From NCBI GenBank assembly GCA_017453325.1, contig JAFTKK010000001.1, forward strand, positions 1 to 35,483: 35,483 nucleotides of DNA, written 5' to 3'. Position 1 is the stretch's first letter, and each line of letters begins with the position of its first letter. This document shows, piece by piece, positions 1 to 9,573 of this stretch. The translations under genes and the position numbers were made by a program. This stretch comes from Clostridia bacterium. GTDB lineage: Bacteria; Bacillota; Clostridia; Oscillospirales; CAG-272. The notes under the pieces are model-generated. The model saw only the letters and a program-made list of their open reading frames with translations. It had not been told where the DNA came from and ran no database searches.

Positions 1-15
1 AATAATTCTTACATA

Positions 16-118
16 AAGCGAATGAAAATTTGATGATATTTTTTGAAATTGAGCGAAGCAAAGTATGACTTTGCGAGCGAGGTTTCGAGAAATAGCGCGA
101 ATTTTCATCGCTTTAGGC
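16..118. repeat. Long imperfect palindrome at left window edge
   Basis: The outer arms are AAAGCGAATGAAAATT at 16-31 and AATTTTCATCGCTTT near 104-118. They are complementary except for one extra A. Inside is a perfect 7-bp hairpin (GCAAAGT-atg-ACTTTGC), with further partial pairing (GAAA with TTTC, GC with GC) between. The whole stretch can fold as one extended hairpin of about 100 nt. I see no convincing gene here; a short open frame crosses it but has no recognisable protein features. It may be a REP- or MITE-like element, or the end of a feature lying left of the window. Confidence 0.5.
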
Positions 119-140
119 GTATTCGATTTAGGTTGGTATT

Positions 141-164
141 GGCTAAACATGGCGGTGTTTAGCC
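141..164. repeat. Perfect 9-bp inverted repeat (hairpin)
   Basis: GGCTAAACA and TGTTTAGCC flank a 6-nt loop. It sits between the palindrome at 16-118 and the terminator at 181-228. There is no T tract directly after it, so it is not a simple terminator. It may belong to the same repetitive element. Confidence 0.45.
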
Positions 165-180
165 GCCAAACAAAAACCAT

Positions 181-228
181 AGGGGCTTGTCGGCCAAATG
201 CCGTGGCATTTGAGACAGCCCCTTTTTT
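181..228 (+). terminator. Rho-independent terminator, + strand orientation
   Basis: The stem AGGGGCTTGTC / GACAGCCCCT has one bulge and is capped by a perfect inner hairpin (AAATGCC-gt-GGCATTT). It is followed by TTTTTT at about 223-228. The T tract serves transcription entering from the left. On the minus strand the T run is offset by several bases, so it may also weakly terminate the regulator gene that ends at 228. Confidence 0.7.
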
Positions 229-446
229 CATTTATTTCTTGGATAAGGTTCCTTCTCGTCGGTCAGCCCTGCAAGATAATCCATGCTGGTATCCAGCGCT
301 ATGGCAAGGCGCTTGCATTGCTCAAAGGTAAAATAGCGTTTGCCGTTCTCGATTTTGGAGTAATCACTTTGGTCAATGCCCGTCAGCATTTGCAGCTTGA
401 CCTGCGTATATCCCTTTGCCAAACGGAGCTCCTTTATTCTGTTCAT
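228..446 (-). CDS. Small Cro/C1-type (XRE) HTH transcriptional regulator
   Basis: This 72-residue protein is almost only a helix-turn-helix domain. The pattern is RIKELRLAKGYTQVKLQ, then a turn and recognition helix (TGIDQSDYSKIENGKR), then LAIALDTSMDYLAGLTDE, which is the usual Cro/C1 layout. It would bind DNA as a dimer and probably represses its own promoter. The ATG at 446 follows an AGAGGTG ribosome-binding site at good spacing. Repeated AT-rich motifs lie directly upstream (465-528) and are likely operators. No partner gene is visible; it stands alone between a terminator and the 3' end of an unrelated operon. The HTH call is firm, the target is unknown. Confidence 0.85.
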   Translation of the reverse strand: MNRIKELRLAKGYTQVKLQMLTGIDQSDYSKIENGKRYFTFEQCKRLAIALDTSMDYLAGLTDEKEPYPRNK

Positions 447-464
447 ATATGCACCTCTTTGAAA

Positions 465-528
465 TATGACAAATTTCCCTATTTCAATTATGTCAATTTT
501 CCCTATTGAAAATATGGTGAAATTGACC
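465..528 (-). promoter_or_regulatory. Operator-like direct and inverted repeats upstream of XRE gene
   Basis: On the + strand, TATGACAAATTTCCCTAT (465-482) and TATGTCAATTTTCCCTAT (489-506) match at 16 of 18 positions with a 24-bp period. A further AAATTGACC near 520-528 is inverted relative to GTCAATTT at 492. On the minus strand the second copy contains TTGACA, a possible -35, but I cannot place a convincing -10 at normal spacing. The repeats would suit autoregulation by the adjacent regulator. Confidence 0.45.
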
Positions 529-572
529 TAAGCAAGAGCGCTATATGACACAAGGTTTAAGGGGAATATTTT

Positions 573-983
573 TTAATCCCATAAAAGAAGCAGCAGCAAA
601 AAGGGAAGTAGGTCGTTTTCGTTGCTGTCGAGCAGTAAAAACAGCACAACGGCAATCACGGCCCATTCGGGCAGCCCCTCCCGCCCGCCGCGCTTTTTGC
701 GCGAGGGCGGCAGCAGAGAGGATAAAAAAGGCAGCCTTGAAAAAATGCCGCCGTCGGTGTGTTTTTCACCCCGTGCAGGGGCAAATGCTTCGGTGCTTTC
801 CGCCTGCGCCGCAGGCGCTTGCTCGGGCTCAGACAAGGTCCCCGGTGGCTCCACGGTTTCCGTTTCCTCGGGTGCCTCCTGTGCAGGCTCTGCCTGCGGC
901 TGCGGTGCAAAGGCGTTGCCGCTGTAGCCCTTGGGCAGAGAAAAGGGCATTTCGGGCGGCGGTTGGTTTTGAATGTACATCAT
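573..983 (-). CDS. Unknown small membrane-associated protein with C-terminal hydrophobic hairpin
   Basis: I do not recognise a named family. The 136-residue protein starts MMYIQNQPPPEMPF. A Pro/Glu/Ala-rich, likely disordered stretch follows to about residue 75, then a basic patch (SRKKRGGREG). The C-terminus has two hydrophobic segments (WAVIAVVLFLLL and LLPFLLLLLLW) separated by the acidic linker DSNEND, which suggests a re-entrant or helical-hairpin membrane anchor. The start overlaps the upstream gene's stop by 4 bp, so it is the last gene of a coupled three-gene unit. Clostridial genomes often carry small proteins with this kind of hydrophobic-acidic-hydrophobic tail. A sporulation or envelope role is only a guess. 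Confidence 0.7.
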   Translation of the reverse strand: MMYIQNQPPPEMPFSLPKGYSGNAFAPQPQAEPAQEAPEETETVEPPGTLSEPEQAPAAQAESTEAFAPARGEKHTDGGIFSRLPFLSSLLPPSRKKRGGREGLPEWAVIAVVLFLLLDSNENDLLPFLLLLLLWD

Positions 984-1279
984 TTTCCTCCTTCACTTCG
1001 GCCTATGCTGTGAATGACGTCACCGATCCTGCCGATGCGCACCAGATAATCTACGGCCTCGCAGCGCGCAGGCGAAAGATAGGGCTTGAGTGAGAGTAAA
1101 AAGGCCTCTCGTGCGGTACAGGCATCAGAGCGTTTGCCGCCCAGCGCGCCGCCAAGTCCCTTCAGCAGCGGTGCCATGGTGCCGATGCTGTCAAGCAAGG
1201 AGGAAAATTCCGCCTCCGATAGTCCCTCGGCTTCCGCGTTCGGCGCGCGCGGCAGATCGGGCTTCTCCTGCTCGCTCAT
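980..1279 (-). CDS. Unknown small protein, middle gene of three-gene unit
   Basis: This 99-residue acidic soluble protein has no signal peptide or membrane segment. The N-terminus (MSEQEKPDLPRAPNAEAEG) looks disordered. A Gly/Leu stretch (LLKGLGGALGGK) precedes a conserved-looking C-terminal helical segment, LLSLKPYLSPARCEAVDYL followed by VRIGRIGDVI. I recall similar 'LKPYLSPxR...DxAIRI' segments in uncharacterised clostridial proteins, but cannot name the family. It overlaps its upstream neighbour (ATGA-type, 1276-1279) and its downstream neighbour (980-983), so the three products are probably made together. Confidence 0.7.
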   Translation of the reverse strand: MSEQEKPDLPRAPNAEAEGLSEAEFSSLLDSIGTMAPLLKGLGGALGGKRSDACTAREAFLLSLKPYLSPARCEAVDYLVRIGRIGDVIHSIGRSEGGK

Positions 1280-1500
1280 GGCTTCAGCTTCCCGTTTTTC
1301 AGCTGCTCGCCAAGGCTTTGCAGCGTGGCATCGTCGGCACGGCGCAGGGTATTGCGCAGCTCCTTTATATTATCGGGATCAAGGTTCAGGCGAGCGAGGT
1401 CAAGTCCGTATTCCTCGGCAAGCTTTTTTACCACGGTTTCAAGCTGCTTGTCATTCAGCATGAGTAAACGGTTCAGCGCGTTTCGATCAAATTGCATCAT
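1276..1500 (-). CDS. Unknown small helical protein, first gene of three-gene unit
   Basis: The open frame extends to 1536, but the best start is one of the two ATGs at 1500/1497. GGGGGTGAT lies just upstream as the ribosome-binding site, giving about 73-74 residues beginning MMQFDRNALNRLL. The protein is almost all helix (NDKQLETVVKKLAEEYGLD...) with no membrane segment. It ends close to the next start (4-bp overlap). A box matching the sporulation sigma-E -10 consensus (CATACAAT, minus strand, 1517-1524) lies just upstream, but no good -35 is visible. Function unknown. Confidence 0.65.
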   Translation of the reverse strand: MMQFDRNALNRLLMLNDKQLETVVKKLAEEYGLDLARLNLDPDNIKELRNTLRRADDATLQSLGEQLKNGKLKP

Positions 1501-1534
1501 ATCACCCCCAATAGGTATTGTATGCAATGGGAGC

Positions 1535-1577
1535 AAAAAAGGGCATCACCGAAACAGTTTCGGGATGCCCTTTTTGA
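1535..1577 (-). terminator. Strong bidirectional-looking terminator after the GH28 gene
   Basis: The stem GGGCATC..CCGAAAC pairs with GTTTCGG..GATGCCC at 1541-1570, with a T run on both sides (TTTTTT on the minus strand, TTTTT on the plus strand). It lies just after the GH28 stop at 1583. It separates that operon from the small unknown genes to the left. Confidence 0.85.
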
Positions 1578-1582
1578 TACGG

Positions 1583-2980
1583 TTATTTTTGTGTGACGTG
1601 CTCGAGCACAAAATCCTCTCTTGCGTCGGGTCGGTAGGTCTCAACCGTTACGTTATCGAGGGTAAGCCCGTCAACGTAGCGGAAATAAATACCCTTGGCG
1701 GGTAAGATCTTGCCGTAAACGTAAACCTCGGGATAGGCAGGTGCTACGTCGGGCACGGTCCTCTCGTATTCCTGCACACCGCCGTCCAGCTTCATATGCA
1801 CGTTGCGCAGGGTAATGTTTTCAAGATGGCGCTCCGGGAGGCCGCAGCAGTTAGAGGTCATTTGCCAGTCGCTGTATCTGCCGCTGATGGCTTGTGCCGC
1901 GTTTTCCTCGGTGACGCCCTTAAATATCCAAGGGTACTGATGGAAATCGTTCGCCTTGTAGGCAAAATAATGCGGTGCGGGGGCGTTATACGGCTCGTAA
2001 GGGCCGTCTACGGTGATGTTTTCGAGGGTCACGTTTCTGATCGCGCCGATCTCACGGCCCTCGGGGCCTCTCATACGCTTGCCGATGTGAATAAACAAGG
2101 GCGCGTTGACATTGACGATGTTGACGTTTTTGATGGTAAGTCCGTCTATGATCGCGCCATCGACGCTTTCAATGGCGATGGCGGAGATCCTTGTTTCGCG
2201 GATATCAATGTTTTCGATTTCGGTGTCATAAAATCCGCCGTTGGTCTCGGTGCCGAATTTCAGCGCGTTGCAGCGGCTTTTCAGCCTGCAGTTGTAAACC
2301 CGTATGTTGCGGCACACGTCAATGCGGTTGAGGGTATAGGAGGATTTGAAAACGATGGCATCGTCTCCCGCCTCTACGTCACAGTCGTAGATCCTGACGT
2401 TTTTCGAGTTGTCGGGCGAAATGCCGTCAATATAAACGTACATTTTAATGCCGTGAATATCTACGTCCTCGCAGCCCGCAAAATAAATGGCAAGGTCGGT
2501 GGCGTTGTTGATGTCAAGCTCGGCTATCGTGACGCGGTTGCATTCCTTCAGCGCAATGCACTTGGGGCCTCTGTGCCGAATTGCCTTACCGCGCACGCCG
2601 TCCTCATCCCAAACCGAGCGCATATCGATCTTGGCCTTGCCGGTGATGGCAATGTTATCGCAATTTCTGCCCACAAACATCGAAAGGTCAAAATAGGTGT
2701 GCGAGGCATCCTGATATGCGGGGTAATCGATCTCCTCCTGCTGCGCATATGCGTAAAAATCCAGCGCGCCGAGGATCAGCGTGTTTTCTTCAAATTCAAT
2801 ATGCACGTTGCTTCTCAAAAACACGGTTGCCAGCACGTAGGTGCCGCGCGGGAAGAGGACCTTACCGCCACCTGCTGCAGCACACGCATCTACTGCGGCC
2901 TGTACTGCTGCCGTATCAAGGCAGATGCCGTTGGCGGTAGCGCCGAAATCCATCACGTTAAACAGCTTTTTTTCTATCAT
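1583..2980 (-). CDS. Glycoside hydrolase family 28-like protein (polygalacturonase fold)
   Basis: With the ATG at 2980 (AAGGAAA upstream) the protein has 465 residues; a longer in-frame extension to 3085 overlaps the upstream gene and has a non-natural composition. The N-terminus (FNVMDFGATANG..LDTAAVQAAVDACAAAGGGKV, residues 7-41) is the classic start of right-handed beta-helix pectinases. DGISPD (about 185-190) and AGDDAIVFKS (about 204-213) carry the three GH28 catalytic-site Asp. Where GH28 enzymes have a GHG motif, this one has CNALKFGTE, so the usual active-site His is absent. No signal peptide is visible, so it should act in the cytoplasm, perhaps on imported pectin oligosaccharides. 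It follows the dehydratase-like gene by about 34 bp and is probably cotranscribed. Fold certain, substrate unknown. Confidence 0.85.
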   Translation of the reverse strand: MIEKKLFNVMDFGATANGICLDTAAVQAAVDACAAAGGGKVLFPRGTYVLATVFLRSNVHIEFEENTLILGALDFYAYAQQEEIDYPAYQDASHTYFDLSMFVGRNCDNIAITGKAKIDMRSVWDEDGVRGKAIRHRGPKCIALKECNRVTIAELDINNATDLAIYFAGCEDVDIHGIKMYVYIDGISPDNSKNVRIYDCDVEAGDDAIVFKSSYTLNRIDVCRNIRVYNCRLKSRCNALKFGTETNGGFYDTEIENIDIRETRISAIAIESVDGAIIDGLTIKNVNIVNVNAPLFIHIGKRMRGPEGREIGAIRNVTLENITVDGPYEPYNAPAPHYFAYKANDFHQYPWIFKGVTEENAAQAISGRYSDWQMTSNCCGLPERHLENITLRNVHMKLDGGVQEYERTVPDVAPAYPEVYVYGKILPAKGIYFRYVDGLTLDNVTVETYRPDAREDFVLEHVTQK

Positions 2981-3014
2981 AATGCTTTTGTTTCCTTTTT
3001 GCCAACGGTTTTCA

Positions 3015-4313
3015 TCAAACCTCTGTGGGTGTCGGCTGTGCTGACGCTTGCTTTTCTCTCTCCTGCTCCAGCTCGCGTGCGGCACCTGCCAGCATCAGCT
3101 TCAGGCGGTTTTCTTGGTTGATCTTGGAGGCGCCGGGGTCATAGTCGATGGAGACCAGATTGACGCCGGGGTGGTTTTCGCGGATGATCTTCATCATGCC
3201 CTTGCCGACGATGTGGTTGGGCAGGCAGCCGAAGGGCTGCGCGCAGACCACGTTCGTAGCGCCGCTTTCGATCAGCTCAAGCATCTCGGCGGTGAGCAGC
3301 CAGCCCTCGCCCATCTGCACGCCCTCGTCGATATAGCCCTTGATGGCGGCACGCGTTTTTTCAAAATCGGTGGGCGGTGTAAAGGTACTGTTCTCGCGGT
3401 ACAGACGAATGAAATCGAGCTGCTTTTTGTGCAGATAATCATAGGCCCATTTCATGACCTTTGCGCGCGTTTTTTTCATGCCGTAAAGGCGGTAATCCAC
3501 CACGGCGGTGTTGACGGTATACATCAGGAAGTCAAGCAGGCCCGCCATCACGGTCTCCGCCCCTTCCGCCACCAAAAACCGTTCAAGGTTGTTGTTGGCG
3601 AGCGGCGAGAATTTCACGTAGATCTCGCCAACAATGCCCACGCGCACCTTTTTTTCCTTGGTACGGGGCAAATTCAGTTCAAAATCCTTCAATATATCTA
3701 TGTAATTCTTTTGAACCGATTTATAATTGGGGGATTTTCCGCTATTCAGCTCCTCAACCAGTCTCGCGACCCATTTATCGGCCATGGCCTGCGTGCTGCC
3801 TGGGGTAACCTCGTAGGGGCGGCATTGATTGACAAGATTCATCAAAAGGTCACCGTAATATACGGCGTAAAGAATGCGCTTGCCGAAGCCGAGGGTCAGC
3901 TTAAAGCCGGGGTTTTTCTCAAGCCCCGAGACGTTGAGGGAAATGACGGGTACCTGCGCAAAGCCGGCCTTGGCGAGTGCCTTTCGAATCAGCGTGATGT
4001 AATTCGAGGCGCGGCAGCCGCCGCCCGTCTGCGTCATCATTACGGCCACGCGGTTCACGTCGTATTTTCCGCTTTGCAGGGCGTTGATAAACTGGCCGAT
4101 GACCAAAAGGGCAGGGTAGCAAGCGTCGTTGTGCGTGTATTTGAGGCCGCAGTCAATGACGCCCTGTCCCTCGTTTTGCAGCAGCTCCACGCGGTATCCG
4201 TTATGGCGGAAGATCTCTGCCATGATCTTGAAATGCATTTCCAGCATATTGGGGAGCAGGATGGTATAGTCCCGTTTCATTTCTTTGGTAAAAATGACGC
4301 GTTCTGTGGCCAT
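3015..4313 (-). CDS. 2-hydroxyacyl-CoA dehydratase (HGD-D)-like protein, partner of the activase
   Basis: The 432-residue protein starts at ATG 4313, one base after the activase stop, with GGGAGGGG as ribosome-binding site; the upstream in-frame extension lies inside the activase gene and is not used. Cysteines typical of Fe-S ligands in the HGD-D family appear at C55, C65 (NDACYPA) and C100 (TGGGCRASNY), and later in CAQPFGCLPNHIVGKG. In many Clostridia this part is the C-terminal third of one protein of about 1,400 residues that begins with BadF/BcrA ATPase domains; here it is a separate gene. It probably receives low-potential electrons from the ATPase partner. The substrate is not known for this large subfamily. 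Confidence 0.85.
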   Translation of the reverse strand: MATERVIFTKEMKRDYTILLPNMLEMHFKIMAEIFRHNGYRVELLQNEGQGVIDCGLKYTHNDACYPALLVIGQFINALQSGKYDVNRVAVMMTQTGGGCRASNYITLIRKALAKAGFAQVPVISLNVSGLEKNPGFKLTLGFGKRILYAVYYGDLLMNLVNQCRPYEVTPGSTQAMADKWVARLVEELNSGKSPNYKSVQKNYIDILKDFELNLPRTKEKKVRVGIVGEIYVKFSPLANNNLERFLVAEGAETVMAGLLDFLMYTVNTAVVDYRLYGMKKTRAKVMKWAYDYLHKKQLDFIRLYRENSTFTPPTDFEKTRAAIKGYIDEGVQMGEGWLLTAEMLELIESGATNVVCAQPFGCLPNHIVGKGMMKIIRENHPGVNLVSIDYDPGASKINQENRLKLMLAGAARELEQEREKQASAQPTPTEV

Positions 4314-4314
4314 A

Positions 4315-7269
4315 TTAACCCCTCCCTTCCTGCTGGTCGAGCGCGCCGATGAGGCTGCGCAAGCGAATGGTGACGGCACCGAGGTTGGTGATCTCGTCGA
4401 TTTTGATCTGCGTGTAGAGCTTGCCGCCGTCCTCCAAAATGGCGCGCACCTCGTCGGTGGTGATGGCGTCAATGCCGCACCCGAAGGATACCAGCTGCAC
4501 CAGCTCCGCACCCTTGGTTTCGGTCACGAACTTGGCGGCGTTGTAAAGGCGCGCATGGTAGGTCCATTGGTTGAGGGCGGCAGGGCGTGCGGGCGCGGAG
4601 GCAAGATGCGCTACGGCGTCCTCACTTACCACCACAAAGCCGAGCGTGGTGGCCAGCTTGTCGATGCTGTGCCCGATCTCGGGGTCAATGTGGTAGGGTC
4701 TGCCCGAGAGCACCATCAGACGCAGCTTTTCGCGCTTGGCGCGTGCCACGGCACGCTCGCCCTCACGGCGGATGCGCTTCATGTGTGCCTCGTAGGCTGC
4801 CTTAGCGGTGCGTACCGCCTGCAGCACCTCGCGCTTGCCAAAGCCGCCAAATTCGGCGTTGAGGAAGGCGAGGAGATTTTCGGTCAGCTTGCCCGTGTGA
4901 TTGACATTGAGATAAGGGTAGAAGAAGCGCACGGTCGAGAGGCTGTCCATATTGTGCGAGAGCAGCTCGGCATAATAGGCAACCACGGGGCAGTTATAGC
5001 AGTTGTCGGCCACGCGCTCGTCGATATTGCGGGTCATGGAGGGGTAGAAGATGCCGTCAACGCCGTCCTCGATCAGCTGCTCAATGTGGCCGTGCATGAT
5101 CTTAGCGGGGTAACAGGCGGTATCCGAGGGGATGCTGTACTGTCCCTTGGCGTACAGCTTGCGGTTCGAAAAGCCCGAGAAGCGCACACCAAAGCCAAGT
5201 GCGCGGAAGAGTGCATACCAAAAGGGTCCCAGCTCGTACATACCGAGCGCAAGAGGCAGACCGATGGTAAAGTTTCGCTTGCCCGCAACGGGGGTAAGCG
5301 CTGCCAATTGATCGCGCTTGAAGGCGTGCAGGTTGGGCAGAGGATTTTCGGCTGCGCGCTTGCCCGCGCCTCGCTCGCACTTGTTGCCCGAAATGAAGGT
5401 CTCGCCGTCGGCAAAGGTGTTGACGGTGATGTTACAGTTATTGGTGCAGGCGCGACAAACGGCGGCCTTTGATTTATGGGTGAAGCTTTGCAGCTGCTCA
5501 CGCGTGAGCATGGTGGAGTGCTCCTTGGCGGTGGACTGCGCGTAAAGCGCGGCGCCCCACGCACCCATCAGACCCGCAATGGCGGGGCGGATGACATCGC
5601 GCCCGAGCTCGCGCTCGAAGCTGCGCAAAACGGCGTCGTTTAAGAAGGTGCCGCCCTGTACCACGATATGGTCACCGAGCTCCTCGGTGCTGCCCGCGCG
5701 AATGACCTTGTAGATCGCATTTTTCACCACGGAAACCGAAAGACCTGCCGAGATGTCGCCAACGGTGGCGCCGTCCTTTTGCGCTTGCTTGACGGAGGAG
5801 TTCATAAACACCGTGCAGCGCGAGCCGAGGTCAACGGGGGCCTTGGCAAAGAGCGCAAGCTTGGCAAACTCGGCCGTTTCGTAGCCGAGGGATTTGGCAA
5901 AGGTCTCAATAAAGGAGCCGCAGCCCGACGAGCAGGCTTCGTTGAGCATGATGCTGTCAATGGCACCTGCACGGATCTTGAAGCATTTGATATCCTGTCC
6001 GCCGATATCGAGAATAAAGTCCACACGGGGGTTGAAATAACGCGCGGCGGTAAAGTGCGCCATAGTCTCCACCAAACCCTCATCCAGATGGAAGGCATGG
6101 CGGATCAGCTCCTCGCCATAGCCCGTGACGGCCGACGAACGGATCTTGATGCGGTTGCCGCAAAGGGCATAGATCTCCTCAAGCTGTTCTTTTACAATGC
6201 CAACGGGATTGCCTTTGTTTGAATTGTAATATGTATAAAGCAGCTTGTGGTCCTCTGCCATCAGCACCAGCTTGGTGGTGGTGGAGCCGCAGTCGATGCC
6301 GAGATAAGCATCACCGCGGTAGGTGGCGGGATCGGTATATTCCACGGCGGCGGCCGCGTGGCGCGCGCGGAAAAGTGCGTATTCCTGCTGCGTTTCAAAC
6401 AAGGGTGCGAGGCTGGAGGTGGCGGAGGTGGCCGTGGTGCAGGTCTCCACGCGCGAGATCAGCTCGCCGTAGGTGTAGTCCTCGCTAAGCCCCGCCGCGT
6501 AAAATGCGGCACCCAACGCCACGGAAATGCGTGCGTAGGGCGGGAATACCGCGTGCTCGGGTGCGAGCTTCAGCACGTGCACGAATTGGCGTCGAAGCCC
6601 CTCGTTAAAGGACAGAGGCCCGCCGAGAAACATCACTTTGCCCGTGATCCTGCGCCCCTGCGCAAGTCCTGCAATGGTTTGGTTCACCACCGCACGGAAG
6701 ATGCTGGCGGCAATATCGGCCTTGGCCGCGCCCTGGTTGAGCAACGGCTGGATATCGGTCTTGGCAAACACCCCGCAGCGTGAGGCGATGGGATAGATGC
6801 GCGTAGCCTGAAGGCTGAGGGCATCAAGCTCCTCCACCGTCAGGTCAAGGAGGGTCGCCATTTGGTCAATAAACGCGCCCGTGCCGCCCGCACAGGTGCC
6901 GTTCATGCGCTCGTCGGTGCCGCCCTCAAAAAAGATCACCTTGGCGTCCTCGCCGCCAAGCTCGACCACGGCGGTGGTATCGGGCTCAAGACGGCGCACC
7001 GTCTCGCCCGTGGCAAATACCTCCTGCACAAAGGGCAGCTCTGCCGCGCGTGCAAGGCCGAGGCCTGCGGAGCCCGAAAGGGCTACCTTTACTCGTTCTT
7101 CGCCGATCAGATTTTGTAAACGGGTCAATATCTCCAAGGTCTTTTGGCGCACCTGTGAAAAGTGGCGCTTGTAGCATTCGTACAGAATTTCCTCGCCGCG
7201 CGTCAGCACCACCTTGGCGGTGGTGGAGCCGATGTCGATGCCGAGGGAAAGCTTAGCTGTGTTTTGCAT
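4315..7269 (-). CDS. Double BadF/BcrA/HgdC-type ATPase activase with DUF2229 domain
   Basis: This 984-residue protein has two ATPase modules of the 2-hydroxyglutaryl-CoA dehydratase activator family (actin-like fold). Module 1 has LGIDIGSTTAKVVL (9-22), GTCAGGTGAF with C126, and SRCGVFAKTD with C165. Module 2 has YLGIDCGSTTTKLVL (322-336), NEACSSGCGSF (C446, C450) and GSRCTVFMN (C485). These Cys normally bridge a [4Fe-4S] cluster between subunits. A Cys-rich segment (C605, C608, C612, C631) opens the DUF2229 region, which contains TACYPAKIMHGH and NCYNCPVV. The ATG at 7269 has GGGAG just upstream. Role: ATP-driven electron transfer to the dehydratase-like partner encoded next. The gene begins about 20 bp after the ftsH terminator, so it may depend on readthrough. 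Confidence 0.88.
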   Translation of the reverse strand: MQNTAKLSLGIDIGSTTAKVVLTRGEEILYECYKRHFSQVRQKTLEILTRLQNLIGEERVKVALSGSAGLGLARAAELPFVQEVFATGETVRRLEPDTTAVVELGGEDAKVIFFEGGTDERMNGTCAGGTGAFIDQMATLLDLTVEELDALSLQATRIYPIASRCGVFAKTDIQPLLNQGAAKADIAASIFRAVVNQTIAGLAQGRRITGKVMFLGGPLSFNEGLRRQFVHVLKLAPEHAVFPPYARISVALGAAFYAAGLSEDYTYGELISRVETCTTATSATSSLAPLFETQQEYALFRARHAAAAVEYTDPATYRGDAYLGIDCGSTTTKLVLMAEDHKLLYTYYNSNKGNPVGIVKEQLEEIYALCGNRIKIRSSAVTGYGEELIRHAFHLDEGLVETMAHFTAARYFNPRVDFILDIGGQDIKCFKIRAGAIDSIMLNEACSSGCGSFIETFAKSLGYETAEFAKLALFAKAPVDLGSRCTVFMNSSVKQAQKDGATVGDISAGLSVSVVKNAIYKVIRAGSTEELGDHIVVQGGTFLNDAVLRSFERELGRDVIRPAIAGLMGAWGAALYAQSTAKEHSTMLTREQLQSFTHKSKAAVCRACTNNCNITVNTFADGETFISGNKCERGAGKRAAENPLPNLHAFKRDQLAALTPVAGKRNFTIGLPLALGMYELGPFWYALFRALGFGVRFSGFSNRKLYAKGQYSIPSDTACYPAKIMHGHIEQLIEDGVDGIFYPSMTRNIDERVADNCYNCPVVAYYAELLSHNMDSLSTVRFFYPYLNVNHTGKLTENLLAFLNAEFGGFGKREVLQAVRTAKAAYEAHMKRIRREGERAVARAKREKLRLMVLSGRPYHIDPEIGHSIDKLATTLGFVVVSEDAVAHLASAPARPAALNQWTYHARLYNAAKFVTETKGAELVQLVSFGCGIDAITTDEVRAILEDGGKLYTQIKIDEITNLGAVTIRLRSLIGALDQQEGRG

Positions 7270-7289
7270 AGGATACTCCCTAAAAATCG

Positions 7290-7321
7290 AGGGGGTGCTG
7301 CCAAATTAGCAGAACACCCCC
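7290..7321 (-). terminator. Terminator after ftsH
   Basis: GGGGGTG-CTGC pairs with GCAG-AACACCCCC around a 7-nt loop. On the minus strand the stem is followed by TCGATTTTT, a slightly offset T run. It follows the ftsH stop at 7341 by about 20 bp. It lies only about 20 bp before the next minus-strand start, so it may act as a partial terminator or attenuator. Confidence 0.7.
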
Positions 7322-7340
7322 GGTGCGGTTATACTTCCGG

Positions 7341-9452
<2,112 letters not shown>

Positions 9453-9528
9453 TGTGTTCCTCCGTGGGATAGTTGGATATATAAACAGCCGCAGGGGTCT
9501 TGTTTTCTCATGGAAGGTCTCCGACAAG

Positions 9529-9568
9529 GGCCGTCTCTCTTTGAAATATATTAACCGCAGAGACGGCC
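9529..9568. other. Perfect 10-bp inverted repeat between tilS and ftsH
   Basis: GGCCGTCTCT (9529-9538) and AGAGACGGCC (9559-9568) flank an AT-rich 20-nt loop in the 121-bp tilS-ftsH gap. The T run (TTTTAT) is on the plus-strand side only. For the minus-strand operon it is therefore not a normal terminator. It may be an RNA processing or stability hairpin that sets ftsH level relative to upstream genes. Confidence 0.55.
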
Positions 9569-9573
9569 TTTTA

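Noticed and set aside
65..509. Two plus-strand frames at the left edge
   Set aside because: They cross the palindrome, the terminator and the XRE gene, and have no domain.
1796..3121. Long plus-strand frame opposite the GH28 gene
   Set aside because: GH28 motifs are clear on the minus strand; the antisense product matches nothing.
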